From positions 33,035 through 97,034 of the forward strand of contig JAJYTD010000013.1 of NCBI GenBank assembly GCA_021793235.1: a DNA stretch of 64,000 bases. The letters run 5' to 3'. Shown here piece after piece: positions 33,667 through 42,813 of the stretch. The translations under genes and the position numbers were made by a program. The DNA is from Actinomycetes bacterium. GTDB taxonomy: Bacteria; Actinomycetota; Actinomycetes; Streptosporangiales; Streptosporangiaceae. A model generated the notes under the pieces. It was not told the origin of the DNA. It searched no databases and worked only from the letters and a program-made list of their open reading frames with translations. Positions within the stretch are counted from its first letter, which is position 1, and every line of letters begins with the position of its first letter.

Positions 33667-34392
33667 CTAGGCGTCCCGCCGGTTGGCGCTCCACAGGCCG
33701 AGGCCGAGGAAGAGCACGCCCCATACCGCGACGACCAGCAGTCCAACGGGGCCGGCATACGGCTCGGCGTCGTCGGCGAGGAAGGTCGATCCCGCCTCAC
33801 CGGGAAACCAGCCGTTCAGACCGCTCGGCAACACCAGGGTCCCGATCAGGACGGCGAACGCGGTGACCAAGGTCGCCACCGCGTTGCGGAGCAGGGCCCC
33901 CACCGCCACGACGAGGATGCCGACGACCGCCATGAGGAGGCCGCACCGGAGGGCGACGGCCGGATAAGACTCCGGGGACGCCAGGTTGTCAGCGAGGATC
34001 AGTCGTGTAGTCCCTGCCGCGAGCGTCCCGGAGGCCGCGCCGACGGCCAGCCCGCACACGGCGGCGATGAGGCTCTTGGCGGCCACCACGGTGGTGCGGT
34101 CGGGCTGGCCTCGCAGTGTGGAGCGGATCTCGCCGGTGGAGTACTCGGCGGTGACCAGCTGCATCGCGAACGCCGCGAATGCGACCTGGCCGAAGAGGAC
34201 CGCCGGGCCGACGGCGTCCATCATCGGCATCCGGGCGTCTGCGGGCACCTCGTCGATGGAGATGCCGTAGACGAAGTCGTTGGCCAGGCTCATCGCGGTG
34301 ATGACGACCAGCGCGACCGTGGTGAGAAGGCAGATCCAGGGGGCCCGCACGGACCAGGTCTTGCCCCATTCGCTGTGCAGGGTGCGCCACAT
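33667..34392 (-). CDS. ABC-2-type permease
   Basis: 241 residues, six membrane helices. The N-terminus (MWRTLHSEWGKTWSVRAPW) and the motif VTAEYSTGEIRSTL after helix 2 are typical of ABC-2 permeases that pair with DrrA-like ATPases. The start follows the ATPase stop by one base. Such transporter plus two-component sets often protect against an envelope-active antibiotic or export a lipid or peptide; the substrate is not evident. Confidence 0.87.
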   Translation of the reverse strand: MWRTLHSEWGKTWSVRAPWICLLTTVALVVITAMSLANDFVYGISIDEVPADARMPMMDAVGPAVLFGQVAFAAFAMQLVTAEYSTGEIRSTLRGQPDRTTVVAAKSLIAAVCGLAVGAASGTLAAGTTRLILADNLASPESYPAVALRCGLLMAVVGILVVAVGALLRNAVATLVTAFAVLIGTLVLPSGLNGWFPGEAGSTFLADDAEPYAGPVGLLVVAVWGVLFLGLGLWSANRRDA

Positions 34393-34393
34393 G

Positions 34394-35320
34394 TCAGCTC
34401 CTCCCCGCTGCCGGGACGGCGGCGTATTCGATGTCGTCTTGGACCAGCCGGAGGTAGCCGGCTTCGAGGGTGCCCGCGCGGCGGGCGAGGTGGTGCAGGA
34501 GGACGCCGCGGGCGTGGGCGGCTTCGCCGACCTGGTGCTCATCGGCCCCAACCACGTGCAGCTCAACCGGGTCGTGCTCCGCCGTGGTGACGCTCGCCCC
34601 GGGCAGCGCCCGGCGCAGTTCGTCGCGCGCCTCCGGGTCGGGTGAGCGCACGACAATTGTGTCCTCGGCTCTGCCGACCAGTTCCTCGGTGGCGCAGTCC
34701 GCCAGGACGCGGCCTCTGCCGATCACGACCACGTGGTCGGCGGTCTGGTGCATCTCCGCCATCAGGTGGCTGGACACCAGCACGGTGCGTCCTTCGCCGG
34801 CCAGGCCGCGCAGGAGGTGGCGCACCCATCGCACCCCGTCGGTGTCGAGTCCGTTGACCGGCTCGTCGAAGACCAGCACCTCCGGGTCGCCCAGCAAAGC
34901 GGCGGCGATACCGAGGCGTTGCCTCATGCCCAGCGAGAACGACCTCGTCCGGTTGCGGGCGACCTTGGCGATGCCCACCTGTTCCAGAACCTCGTCGACC
35001 CGGCGAGGGCTGATGCGGTTGACCCGCGCAAGCGCGAGGAGGTGGTTGCGGGCCGAGCGGCCCGGGTGGACGCTGTGGGCGTCCAGGTGCGCACCGACAC
35101 TGCGCAGCGGATCGGCCAGGTCGGCGTAGCGGCGTCCGCCGATCAGCGCCCGGCCAAAGGTCGGGTGGTCCAGGCCCAGCAGCACGCGCATCGACGTGGA
35201 CTTCCCGGCGCCATTCGGTCCGAGGAACCCGGTGACGCGGCCCGGTTCGATAACGACACTCAACTCATCGACGGCGATGGTGTCGCCGTAGCGTTTGGAC
35301 ATGCGGTCGAACTCGATCAT
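34394..35320 (-). CDS. ABC transporter ATPase (DrrA-like)
   Basis: 308 residues. Walker A GPNGAGKSTS, signature FSLGMRQRLGIAAALL, Walker B LVFDEPVNGLD, and SSHLMAEM for the switch His. A C-terminal regulatory extension (about 220-308) follows, as in DrrA-type ATPases. The ATG at 35320 (MIEFDRMSKRYGDT) is clear from domain alignment; the open frame continues far upstream without meaning. First gene of a four-gene operon. It resembles the ATPase at 57201 closely over the central 130 residues (both have VHPGRSAR-x-HLLALAR and DEPVNGLD). Confidence 0.92.
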   Translation of the reverse strand: MIEFDRMSKRYGDTIAVDELSVVIEPGRVTGFLGPNGAGKSTSMRVLLGLDHPTFGRALIGGRRYADLADPLRSVGAHLDAHSVHPGRSARNHLLALARVNRISPRRVDEVLEQVGIAKVARNRTRSFSLGMRQRLGIAAALLGDPEVLVFDEPVNGLDTDGVRWVRHLLRGLAGEGRTVLVSSHLMAEMHQTADHVVVIGRGRVLADCATEELVGRAEDTIVVRSPDPEARDELRRALPGASVTTAEHDPVELHVVGADEHQVGEAAHARGVLLHHLARRAGTLEAGYLRLVQDDIEYAAVPAAGRS

Positions 35321-35555
35321 GGCCGCAAGTCTCACCGTCGTGCCGGTCCGGCCGATACCCACGAAAGTCGGGACTCGACGGGCTCGATGAACAGATGGCG
35401 CGCGGATGGCGTGCCGAGAGGCCTTCCCTGTCCGCCCGGTCGCGTCCGCCATACGCGCCGCACGGGCTTCAGGACACGGCGCCCGAGCACCGGAACAGCC
35501 GCGGCGATCCGTGCGCCGGACATGACCACGGGACCGTGTGCGCCCGCGGGTCCGT

Positions 35556-35609
35556 ACCTCCCTCTCCCGGGGGAGGCGGGAATTCGGCGGTCGGTCGGGA
35601 GAGGGAGGT
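35556..35609. promoter_or_regulatory. Long perfect inverted repeat in a gene leader
   Basis: Arms ACCTCCCTCTCCCG (35556-35569) and its exact complement (35596-35609) flank 26 bases, ending 32 bases before the start of the membrane protein gene. It may be a terminator for the divergent side, an attenuator or an operator. The rest of the 320-base gap between the divergent starts shows no gene. Confidence 0.6.
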
Positions 35610-35641
35610 GTCCGCGGAAGGCGCCTGGCACCCTCGTGACC

Positions 35642-36697
35642 ATGTGCAAAGGTGCGGTCGGTAACGGCCCCGGACCGGGTTTCGCGCGGAAAGCCTGCGG
35701 ATACGGCCTGATCCTGGCTGTCGTGCCGTATGCGGCGATGAAAGTAATGTGGCTCAGCGGATACCCGATCGGTGTGCCGGAGGGCTCCCCGGCGGCTGGA
35801 TCGGAGTTCGCGGCGGCCAATGTGATCACTCTCGGCATGGACATCGTGGCGGTCGTGCTGGCCCTGGCGCTGACCCAGAACTGGGGTATGCGCATCCCCG
35901 CGGCCCCTGTGCTGGCTACCGGCTGGGTGGGGACGGGACTGCTCGTCCCCACGGTGCTGCAGGTGCCCGCCGGGTTGGTCCACGGCCTCCTCACCAGCGG
36001 GCAGGCCGTCGACATGGAAGGCGGCCTGGTGACCGATACCGCCTACGCCGTCGTCTACGGTTCGTTCGCCCTGCAGGGGGCCCTGCTCAGCGCGGCGTTC
36101 CTGCTGTACTCCCGGGAACGCTGGGCCGACGTCTTCGTCTTTGTCCCCTCGACGGCCGAGGGAAGTACAAGGGCGCACGCCCAGCGGGCCATCGCGGCCG
36201 CCGCCGCGGCGGGGGCGCTGTGTGTGGGAACCGTGAGCATCACCGGAGCCCTTCTCGCTCCCCCGGGATGGAACGACGTATGGACACCGGAGTCCCGGCT
36301 GACACTCGGTCTCTACAGCGCCGTGGTGCTCACCGCCGTCCCCGGTGTGCTGATCATGGTGGGCTCGCCGCTCGTGCCCGAGCGGCTGCGCCGCCGGCCT
36401 TTCGGGGTAGGTGCCACGCTCACCTGGATCGGCTCCGGCGCTCTTTTCGGATGGGGCGGTTTTCGAACGCTGGCCCAGGTCATGCGTGCGCCGATGAGCG
36501 ACCTGGCGGCCCCGGTGGAACGCGTGACCGACCTCGTCGCGATGCTGTCGGGTCTGGCCATCGGCGTACTGGGCGTACTCCTGCTCGCCGAGGTCCGCGA
36601 TCGGGCGGTGGACCGCGAATGGCCACCGGCCGCGGCGGCCCACATCAGGCAGCGGTTCCGGGCACAATCCGCACCGCCCTCGCTCGAATCCCGGTGA
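35642..36697 (+). CDS. Membrane protein of unknown function
   Basis: 351 residues, about eight membrane helices, starting with GLILAVVPYAAMKVMWLSG. Conserved-looking intramembrane motifs include KVMWLSGYPIG and IGSGALFGWGGFRTLAQ. The type resembles large hydrophobic proteins of unknown function common in actinomycetes. The ATG at 35642 is the best start; a GTG two codons earlier is possible. It stands alone behind a strong inverted repeat, with an AraC-type gene 180 bases downstream. Confidence 0.75.
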   Translation: MCKGAVGNGPGPGFARKACGYGLILAVVPYAAMKVMWLSGYPIGVPEGSPAAGSEFAAANVITLGMDIVAVVLALALTQNWGMRIPAAPVLATGWVGTGLLVPTVLQVPAGLVHGLLTSGQAVDMEGGLVTDTAYAVVYGSFALQGALLSAAFLLYSRERWADVFVFVPSTAEGSTRAHAQRAIAAAAAAGALCVGTVSITGALLAPPGWNDVWTPESRLTLGLYSAVVLTAVPGVLIMVGSPLVPERLRRRPFGVGATLTWIGSGALFGWGGFRTLAQVMRAPMSDLAAPVERVTDLVAMLSGLAIGVLGVLLLAEVRDRAVDREWPPAAAAHIRQRFRAQSAPPSLESR

Positions 36698-36877
36698 CAG
36701 CCGGTGCCCGCCGCCTCCCGGAAGGACAGCGCTCTGGCCCCGATTCGCGATCGATACCCTGTATATACCGTCGGCCCCAGCCCGTTCGCGTTCCGGACAG
36801 CACCAGCCCTGCCCCAGCGGCCGCTAGGGCGGGAGCACGGTGCCCAGGCACCGACAGCACCGAGAAGGAGGGACCCG

Positions 36878-37732
36878 GTGGACGCTCTAACCGCCGTACC
36901 CGGCTCGAGCCCGAGCGGCGCCGCCCGGCGCGCGGACGGGAACCTGTGTCTCCGGCCGGGCCGTCTGCTCGCCGGCCGCGTACGCGACTACTCGGGTTAT
37001 GAGGAACAGCTGGCCGCCCCTGTGCAGCGCCGCGAGATGCCATCGAGCAGAGTGACCCTGGTCGTCTCCTTCGGCGACCCGGTCGAGGTACCGCGTTCCC
37101 GGTACGGCGTTCCGGGCGCCCCCTGCGCCTGCCTGGTGTCCGGTCCGCACGACCGGGTGGCGCGGACGCGGATACGCGGCGCGCAGCACGGCGTCTTGAT
37201 GCGGCTGCGCCCATTCGACGCCTACTCACTGCTGGGGGTGCCGATGCACCTGATCAGCAACCGGTTCGTGAACCTGGAGACCATTTTCGGCCGAAGCAGC
37301 CTCCGGCTGACCGAACAGTTGGCCGAGGCGCGCGATTGGACGCGGCGCTTCGACATCCTCAACACGGAACTGGCCGCCCGCATCGCCACAGGCCCGGCTC
37401 CGGATCCCGCCGTGGAATGGGCCTGGCGGCGGCTGCGGGCCACCGCGGGCAACACGAGGATCTCCGCGCTGGCCGAACATCTCGGGTGGAGCCGGCGCCA
37501 CCTGGTCCGGAAGTTCCGCCAGCAGGTAGGGCTGAGCCCCAAGACCGCCGCGCTGATCTTCCGCTTCGAGCGTGCGATGGCGCTGCTGGACGACCGTTCC
37601 CGTTCCTTGGCCGATGTCGCCGCCGAGGCCGGGTACGCCGACCAGGCCCACTTCAGCCGCGCGGTCCACGACCTCACCGGGCACGCGCCCGGGGAGTTCC
37701 GCACCACGCCGCTGATGCGCGCGCTCGGCTGA
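36878..37732 (+). CDS. AraC-family transcriptional regulator
   Basis: 284 residues. The C-terminal double helix-turn-helix is clear: ISALAEHLGWSRRHLVRKFR, then LADVAAEAGYADQAHFSRAV, ending in DLTGHAPGEFR. The N-terminal 180 residues form a sensing domain of the kind found in AraC proteins with a DUF6597-like front (DYSGYEE ... VTLVVSFGDPVEV ... MRLRPFDAYSLLGVP). The GTG at 36878 is chosen because AAGGAGG ends six bases upstream; the longer frame from 36704 has no ribosome site. Target genes are not evident; the downstream CPBP gene is a candidate. Confidence 0.88.
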   Translation: MDALTAVPGSSPSGAARRADGNLCLRPGRLLAGRVRDYSGYEEQLAAPVQRREMPSSRVTLVVSFGDPVEVPRSRYGVPGAPCACLVSGPHDRVARTRIRGAQHGVLMRLRPFDAYSLLGVPMHLISNRFVNLETIFGRSSLRLTEQLAEARDWTRRFDILNTELAARIATGPAPDPAVEWAWRRLRATAGNTRISALAEHLGWSRRHLVRKFRQQVGLSPKTAALIFRFERAMALLDDRSRSLADVAAEAGYADQAHFSRAVHDLTGHAPGEFRTTPLMRALG

Positions 37733-37882
37733 GGCGCGAGGTCCCATTTCTTCAAGCCGCTGACGGCACCCGCCCCATACGTTCCGGTCTATGACAGCAA
37801 ACCGGAGCACGTTCAGCGGTGAACGGCACAGAACCGCTCGCCATGCCTTCGGCCGCCCGCGGCCGCAGAGGGGGTGCGCGGC

Positions 37883-38680
37883 ATGAGAACGGAAGCACCG
37901 ACCAAAAGGTCCCCTCTGGTGTTCTTCCTGTTGGTCTTCGCCCTGTCGGCGCCGATCTACATCGCCAGCCCGTTCGTCCACGTCCCGGGCCTGCCGAAGA
38001 ACATGCCCATCCTTGATCTCGTCGGCGCGTTCATGCCGCTTGTGGCGGCCTCGATCCTCACCTACAGGGAGGAAGGCGGCGCCGGAGTGAAGAGACTGCT
38101 GCGGCGGGCCGTCGACTACACCAGGATCACGCGTAAGACCTGGTTTCTTCCCGTCCTGCTGCTGACCCCGGCCATCTCCCTGGCGACGCTGGGCATCACC
38201 CGCCTGATCGGATGGGAGTTCCAGGCCCAGCCGCGCCTCGCCCTGTCGATGATGCTGCTGGCCGTCATCGCGTTCCTGGTCGCCGCGGCGGGGGAAGAAC
38301 TGGGCTGGATGGGGTATGCCATCGACCCCATGCAGCAGCGGTGGAGTGCGCTGACAAGCGCGGTCCTGTTGGGCCTGGTGTGGTGGGCCTGGCACGTTCC
38401 CTCGATCATCCAGAGCGGCCAACCTCCGGTGTCCATCGCATGGGGCCTGGTGGCCTCGGTCGGCGTGCGGATCCTCGCCGTCTGGCTCTACAACAACACG
38501 GGAAAGAGCGTCTGCGCGATCATCCTGTTCCATGCAATGGCAAACGTGAGCAGTTCGTTCATCCCCTCCGTGCCTACAGCCGCCGGGGGGCCGCTCACCG
38601 CGATCGCCGCTATCGCCGTGGTGGCCCTGTGGGGAGCCAGGACACTGTCCCGATACAGGTTCGCCGCCAGACCCGACTGA
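37883..38680 (+). CDS. CPBP-family membrane protein with a changed active-site motif
   Basis: 265 residues, about eight membrane helices. The three family motifs are recognisable as EELGWMGY, VWWAWHVPS and LFHAMAN. In most members the first motif is EExxxR (usually EELGWRG); here the Arg is Met, so activity may be altered although both Glu and both His are kept. The start is ATG 37883 with AGAGGGGG upstream; a GTG at 37874 is possible. It is the last chromosomal-type gene before the mobilisation island. Confidence 0.85.
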   Translation: MRTEAPTKRSPLVFFLLVFALSAPIYIASPFVHVPGLPKNMPILDLVGAFMPLVAASILTYREEGGAGVKRLLRRAVDYTRITRKTWFLPVLLLTPAISLATLGITRLIGWEFQAQPRLALSMMLLAVIAFLVAAAGEELGWMGYAIDPMQQRWSALTSAVLLGLVWWAWHVPSIIQSGQPPVSIAWGLVASVGVRILAVWLYNNTGKSVCAIILFHAMANVSSSFIPSVPTAAGGPLTAIAAIAVVALWGARTLSRYRFAARPD

Positions 38681-38764
38681 GCCGGGCCGGTTCGCGGTCC
38701 ACCACACCACGGCTCTGTGCCCACACGCAGCCCGCCACCGGCCCCGGTGCCTTCAGCCGCAGTG

Positions 38765-41700
38765 TCAACGCCGCCGAGACAAGTCGTCCGCGTTGCGGTG
38801 CGGCCTCGTGGCCGCAGTCGAAGACAGTATGCTCTGCCGACGGTGTTCCCCCAGCGCCTCAGAGCCCTTGGGACCACGCCTGGAACGCCGCTCCCACGCA
38901 CAGTCGGCTGTCCGACCATCATGGTCGCTCAGCACTCGGCGAAGCGCTTCAGTGGTGCTCGACGGCTGATTCCGCTGCTGAGCCAGCTCAACATCCTTCG
39001 CCACAGCGGCTGTGGCAACCCGGCGCGCCTCCCTCTTCGCATGGAGCCCCGCCTCAGACACAACCCGCAGTTCAGCGACCAGAGCATCGCGCTCCCGCCG
39101 GAGCTTGGCGGGCGTCGTCCCTTGCGCCAGCAACACCAGCCGACTGAGGGAAAGGCGGGCATCGATCCGGTCACGCTCCGCTGTAAGCTGTGCGGTCCGT
39201 TCCTCGGCCGCACGAGCACGGCCCCGCGCCTGTTCGATCTCCCTAGACCGCCGCGCATACTCCGGCCCCTGCCCAACGCGGGCATCCGCCACCGACAAAT
39301 CCCGCCGCACCGCGTCGAGCTCGTCGATGACCATACCGGCATCGGTGTCGGTCAGAGTGCGAGCATAGGCGTTCACCGCGGCACGCACCAGCTCGCCATC
39401 GCTCCGCGCCGCCGCCATCTCGGACCGCCCCCGCTCATCCAAAGCATCCCCGGCCAGATAAAGGTCGGCCCGCTGCCGCCCCCGAGTCATCCCCGGATAC
39501 AACGAATGGGCGTCTGCACCGATGCCGTAGACATGTACCCGATCACACGTCAACCCCTGCGCCGCGGCGATAGTCATCGCATACCCGAGCGACAGGTCGC
39601 CTCGGGCGATCGTCTCCGGCGACATCCACGCACTCTGGACCTGGCCGCCCCTACGCCACTCCACCCGCACTCCGCGCCGGATGTCAGTCTCGGCAACGAT
39701 TCCGCGGAACCCGTTGAGGACATCCGTTCCCTCTCCCCGCGCAGACCGGTAGTCATTGCGCCGCACCCGGACCACATCCCCCACGGCCAGAGACAGCCGC
39801 TCACCTCCCGACAACGCAAACATCACATCCGGACCGGAGACGTACCCCGCGTTTCGGGCCAGCAAGCGAATCCGCTGATTCAGCTCCGCCGCATCGGAGT
39901 TCCGAGCCGCGAGCACCAAGACATCGGCAACAGCATCATGCGCACCCTCAATCCTGACGCGGTCCGACAACCACGCGACCGCCATCGCCTGGTAGGCATC
40001 ACGCGTGGTCCGCGGCGCATGCACTCGCCCTGCCCCGCCCCAAGTAGCCAGCGCACCAGCACGCGCACCATCCAGCCACTCCCGGAGAGCCGCCTGGTCC
40101 ACGGCACTGCGCTGCCTGCGATTCTCGGACAGGGTCGTACCGCCCACCAGACGGTGCACCGCAGCGAATGCCCCGCCGACCCCGACCGCGCGAAGCTGGC
40201 CAGGATCGCCGATCCCGACGATCTTCGTCCCGCTCTCCTCTGCCGCAGCGACCAACGCCGCCATGGAACGGTCGTCGATCATCGCAGCCTCGTCCAGCAC
40301 CAGCACATCCACACCTTCAAGGCCGGTACCGGACTCGATCCGGCGCAGCCACGAGGCAACCGTATGCGCCGGGATACCGGCCTCCGCGGTCAGGTTCACT
40401 GCCGCGACCGCGGCCGTCGCCGCACCCTCTACCCGATATCCAGCGGCTTCCCACCCAGTACGCACCGCACTCATCAAAGTGGTCTTGCCGGCTCCGGCCA
40501 CACCGCGCACCACGTCGATCCCGTGCCCAGCGGTCAACAACCGCTCCGCGGTACGCCGCTGCTCCTCCGACAGCGTGAAGCCCTGATTCCGCTCGAAACC
40601 GGCCAGAGCCGCCTCGACACGCTCCCCGTCCACCACGGCTGAGTTCTGCGCCAGCCGGCGTTCAGCTGCTTCGGTGACCGTACGCTCCGCGGCCACGATG
40701 TCGGCAGAAGTCCACCGCCCGACATTCGACTGGTGACTAACCCCAGTGGTGGTAGGCATCCGCACCGCTTGTGCGACGCTAAGAACCTCATCCGTGCGGA
40801 CCTCCAATTCGGCTGCTGTCAAGCCGTAAGGATGAGCGGCCGCCACTGCCACCAATACCTGGGCCCGAGTCACCGTCTTGCGATTGGCGGTAACACCGGT
40901 CTCCGGATCCCATACGATCGCCGCCAGCTCATCCAGAGAAGGAGGAGTAGGAAGGGAATTTCCGGTTGCATCTGCCCCGACGCCACCACGGCCCGTAACA
41001 TCAGCGATGAGCTGTTCCGGATCGATTCCCGCTGAAACAGCCTCATTCCGCCACTCGGTGCGCGCATGGGATGCTTTCACTGGCTGTTTCGCCTGAGCAA
41101 GTTTCTGACCAACCGTACGCCGCTGGGCAGGGGTAGCTCCTTCTCCTGCAGCATCGACAATCGTGGCAGATCTCCGGCTGTACCTCCTGCGAATCTCCGG
41201 ACCGATACCCGCGATCTCCCATTCACCGGTACGTGGATCACGTTCCCAGCGGACCCCGAATTCCTTGGTCAGCCGCGCACGCATCCGCGCCTTGGCCAAC
41301 TCGCCGGCCGCCGCCACATGCCGATGTAGGTCCCGCCCGCCTGATGCCAGTGTCCGCCATTTCCCATCCTCGCCGCGCACCAGATTCGCAACCATGAGAT
41401 GCGCGTGCAGATGCGGATCACCGACCCGGCCACCCACCGGCCGAGCGGACCGGTGCAGCGTCAATGACGCGATAATCCCACTGCTTTCCAACCGCGCTGC
41501 CTGATGGCCGTCACCGTGGTGACCCGAAAGCGCATAACCGGCCCACTGCTCAACCGCGGCCGCCGTTTCTCGTACCGAGTCCATATAAATCTCTTCGATC
41601 TCAGCGGCCATCTTCTCGTCCGCGAGACCGTACAGCACCGACATCGACTTCGGCATATTCAGCACCAGATCGTAACCCCGATTACCGACCTGGATCCGGT

Positions 41701-42337
41701 CATTGGCATGCTTTCGGGCTACGGCCAGTTCCTCAGTTCCCCACAGGGATTCCAGCGAGACCCGGAGCTTCTGTGCTGTGGCCAGACTTACCTCACCCTG
41801 GGCGACCGCTTCTGTGATTCCGCGATTGACGGCCTCCGCCAGCGCCTCAAGATCGCGGATGGGGGCGTGGTGAACCTCACCATCGCGCAGCACACCACGT
41901 TCAAGCCGAGCGAAGCGCTTCGCGAGTTTCTCCGATCCGCGGCGCTGAAGCAGCTCGGCCGGAGATACACCAAGCTGTGTCGCGGCTTGTTGAATGGCGT
42001 CGACTAGGGGGACAGCCCGCAGCTTCGCACGGGGATCGACAGCCAGCTTCGGTGTAACGAGTTGCTCACCGGTACGCGGATCTCTACCTGCCATAATCGC
42101 ACGCATGGAACCAAGATCGGCGTCCAAAGAAAAGCTGCTTCCAGCTTCCTCATCAAACTCTGACCAGCCGGCTCCAACCCGCTCGATCGGGCGGTCGGCT
42201 CCATTGAGCCGGTAGTTGAGTTGGGCGCCGTCATCTTCTTTGGTGTGCCCGTGAGTGTGCGCCTCGTCGCAACCGCACTTGCCGGAAAGGCGGTAGTCGA
42301 CTTGCTCGCCGGACGAGAGGGTGGTGAGCCAGGCCAT
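38765..42337 (-). CDS. MobF-family relaxase-helicase (TraA/TrwC-like)
   Basis: 1190 residues. The relaxase domain has the metal-binding motif DPHLHAHLMVANL at about residue 305, in the usual HxHxH arrangement. A superfamily 1 helicase follows: Walker A GVAGAGKTTL at about 610, motif II VLVLDEAAMID at about 680, GIGDPGQL, and a C-terminal TraI-like MTIAAAQGLTCDRV. A coiled coil (about 1000-1150) and a basic tail end the protein. The catalytic Tyr is not certain: the N-terminus has two similar phrases, VDYRLSG and LNYRLNG, about 26 residues apart, each with a candidate Tyr. The enzyme would nick oriT and unwind plasmid DNA during conjugation. Confidence 0.93.
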   Translation of the reverse strand: MAWLTTLSSGEQVDYRLSGKCGCDEAHTHGHTKEDDGAQLNYRLNGADRPIERVGAGWSEFDEEAGSSFSLDADLGSMRAIMAGRDPRTGEQLVTPKLAVDPRAKLRAVPLVDAIQQAATQLGVSPAELLQRRGSEKLAKRFARLERGVLRDGEVHHAPIRDLEALAEAVNRGITEAVAQGEVSLATAQKLRVSLESLWGTEELAVARKHANDRIQVGNRGYDLVLNMPKSMSVLYGLADEKMAAEIEEIYMDSVRETAAAVEQWAGYALSGHHGDGHQAARLESSGIIASLTLHRSARPVGGRVGDPHLHAHLMVANLVRGEDGKWRTLASGGRDLHRHVAAAGELAKARMRARLTKEFGVRWERDPRTGEWEIAGIGPEIRRRYSRRSATIVDAAGEGATPAQRRTVGQKLAQAKQPVKASHARTEWRNEAVSAGIDPEQLIADVTGRGGVGADATGNSLPTPPSLDELAAIVWDPETGVTANRKTVTRAQVLVAVAAAHPYGLTAAELEVRTDEVLSVAQAVRMPTTTGVSHQSNVGRWTSADIVAAERTVTEAAERRLAQNSAVVDGERVEAALAGFERNQGFTLSEEQRRTAERLLTAGHGIDVVRGVAGAGKTTLMSAVRTGWEAAGYRVEGAATAAVAAVNLTAEAGIPAHTVASWLRRIESGTGLEGVDVLVLDEAAMIDDRSMAALVAAAEESGTKIVGIGDPGQLRAVGVGGAFAAVHRLVGGTTLSENRRQRSAVDQAALREWLDGARAGALATWGGAGRVHAPRTTRDAYQAMAVAWLSDRVRIEGAHDAVADVLVLAARNSDAAELNQRIRLLARNAGYVSGPDVMFALSGGERLSLAVGDVVRVRRNDYRSARGEGTDVLNGFRGIVAETDIRRGVRVEWRRGGQVQSAWMSPETIARGDLSLGYAMTIAAAQGLTCDRVHVYGIGADAHSLYPGMTRGRQRADLYLAGDALDERGRSEMAAARSDGELVRAAVNAYARTLTDTDAGMVIDELDAVRRDLSVADARVGQGPEYARRSREIEQARGRARAAEERTAQLTAERDRIDARLSLSRLVLLAQGTTPAKLRRERDALVAELRVVSEAGLHAKREARRVATAAVAKDVELAQQRNQPSSTTEALRRVLSDHDGRTADCAWERRSRRGPKGSEALGEHRRQSILSSTAATRPHRNADDLSRRR

Positions 42338-42370
42338 GGGGAGTACCGGGAGTTCCTTAGGGGGGAGGAT

Positions 42371-42544
42371 TCAGTTGGTTAAGGAAGAGCGTACTATAAC
42401 GAGGAGATACCTATACACTGAGGCTTCTTTAACCTTGATGTGGGTCGAGCCCTGGCCACAGCAGTTGCTGCACTTCTTGTCGCTGTTCTTGCCGCTGCCG
42501 CCGCAAGAGGTGCAGTTCACCCTGATGATCTCGTAGTCGCTCAC
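42371..42544 (-). CDS. 57-residue zinc-finger peptide with two DnaJ-like CxxCxGxG motifs
   Basis: The start is the GTG at 42544 (MSDYEIIRVN) with GGGGTGA upstream. CTSCGGSG and CSNCCGQG follow, the exact form of the two half-sites of one DnaJ-type zinc centre, joined by only seven residues. There is no J-domain. It lies directly upstream of the MobF gene on the same strand and is probably cotranscribed. Single zinc centres of this kind occur in many small plasmid and phage proteins as binding modules; function unknown. Confidence 0.6.
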   Translation of the reverse strand: MSDYEIIRVNCTSCGGSGKNSDKKCSNCCGQGSTHIKVKEASVYRYLLVIVRSSLTN

Positions 42545-42663
42545 GTGGTCACCCCCTCTCTGTTGAGTTCTCAATCCGGCCGGTGGGCCGGTCGCGTGGT
42601 CGGAGCACACCCCGCCACACTATATATATTACTCGGTTTTGCGGAAGGCTGACCACCTACCGA

Positions 42664-42707
42664 GCGGACCCACCGAACCGTTATGGAGCCGAGTTCGGTG
42701 GGTCCGC
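42664..42707. terminator. Perfect 15-bp stem-loop
   Basis: GCGGACCCACCGAAC (42664-42678) pairs exactly with 42693-42707 across a 14-base loop. It lies 107 bases beyond the stop of the two-HTH protein and upstream of the zinc-finger gene, so it should separate the two leftward transcription units. Confidence 0.7.
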
Positions 42708-42813
42708 GTCTCACGCTCCGGGATCGGCGATCCCTGCGTGTTCTCCTTCTACGCTTTCCCTCTACGCTCTAATCAGACCGGATCTGTGGAGCGGAAAGAG
42801 AGCGGATAGCTCT

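Noticed and set aside
35321..36667. Long minus-strand frame extending the ABC ATPase by about 450 residues
   Set aside because: The ATPase domain begins normally at 35320. The extension is low-complexity and antisense to the membrane protein gene.
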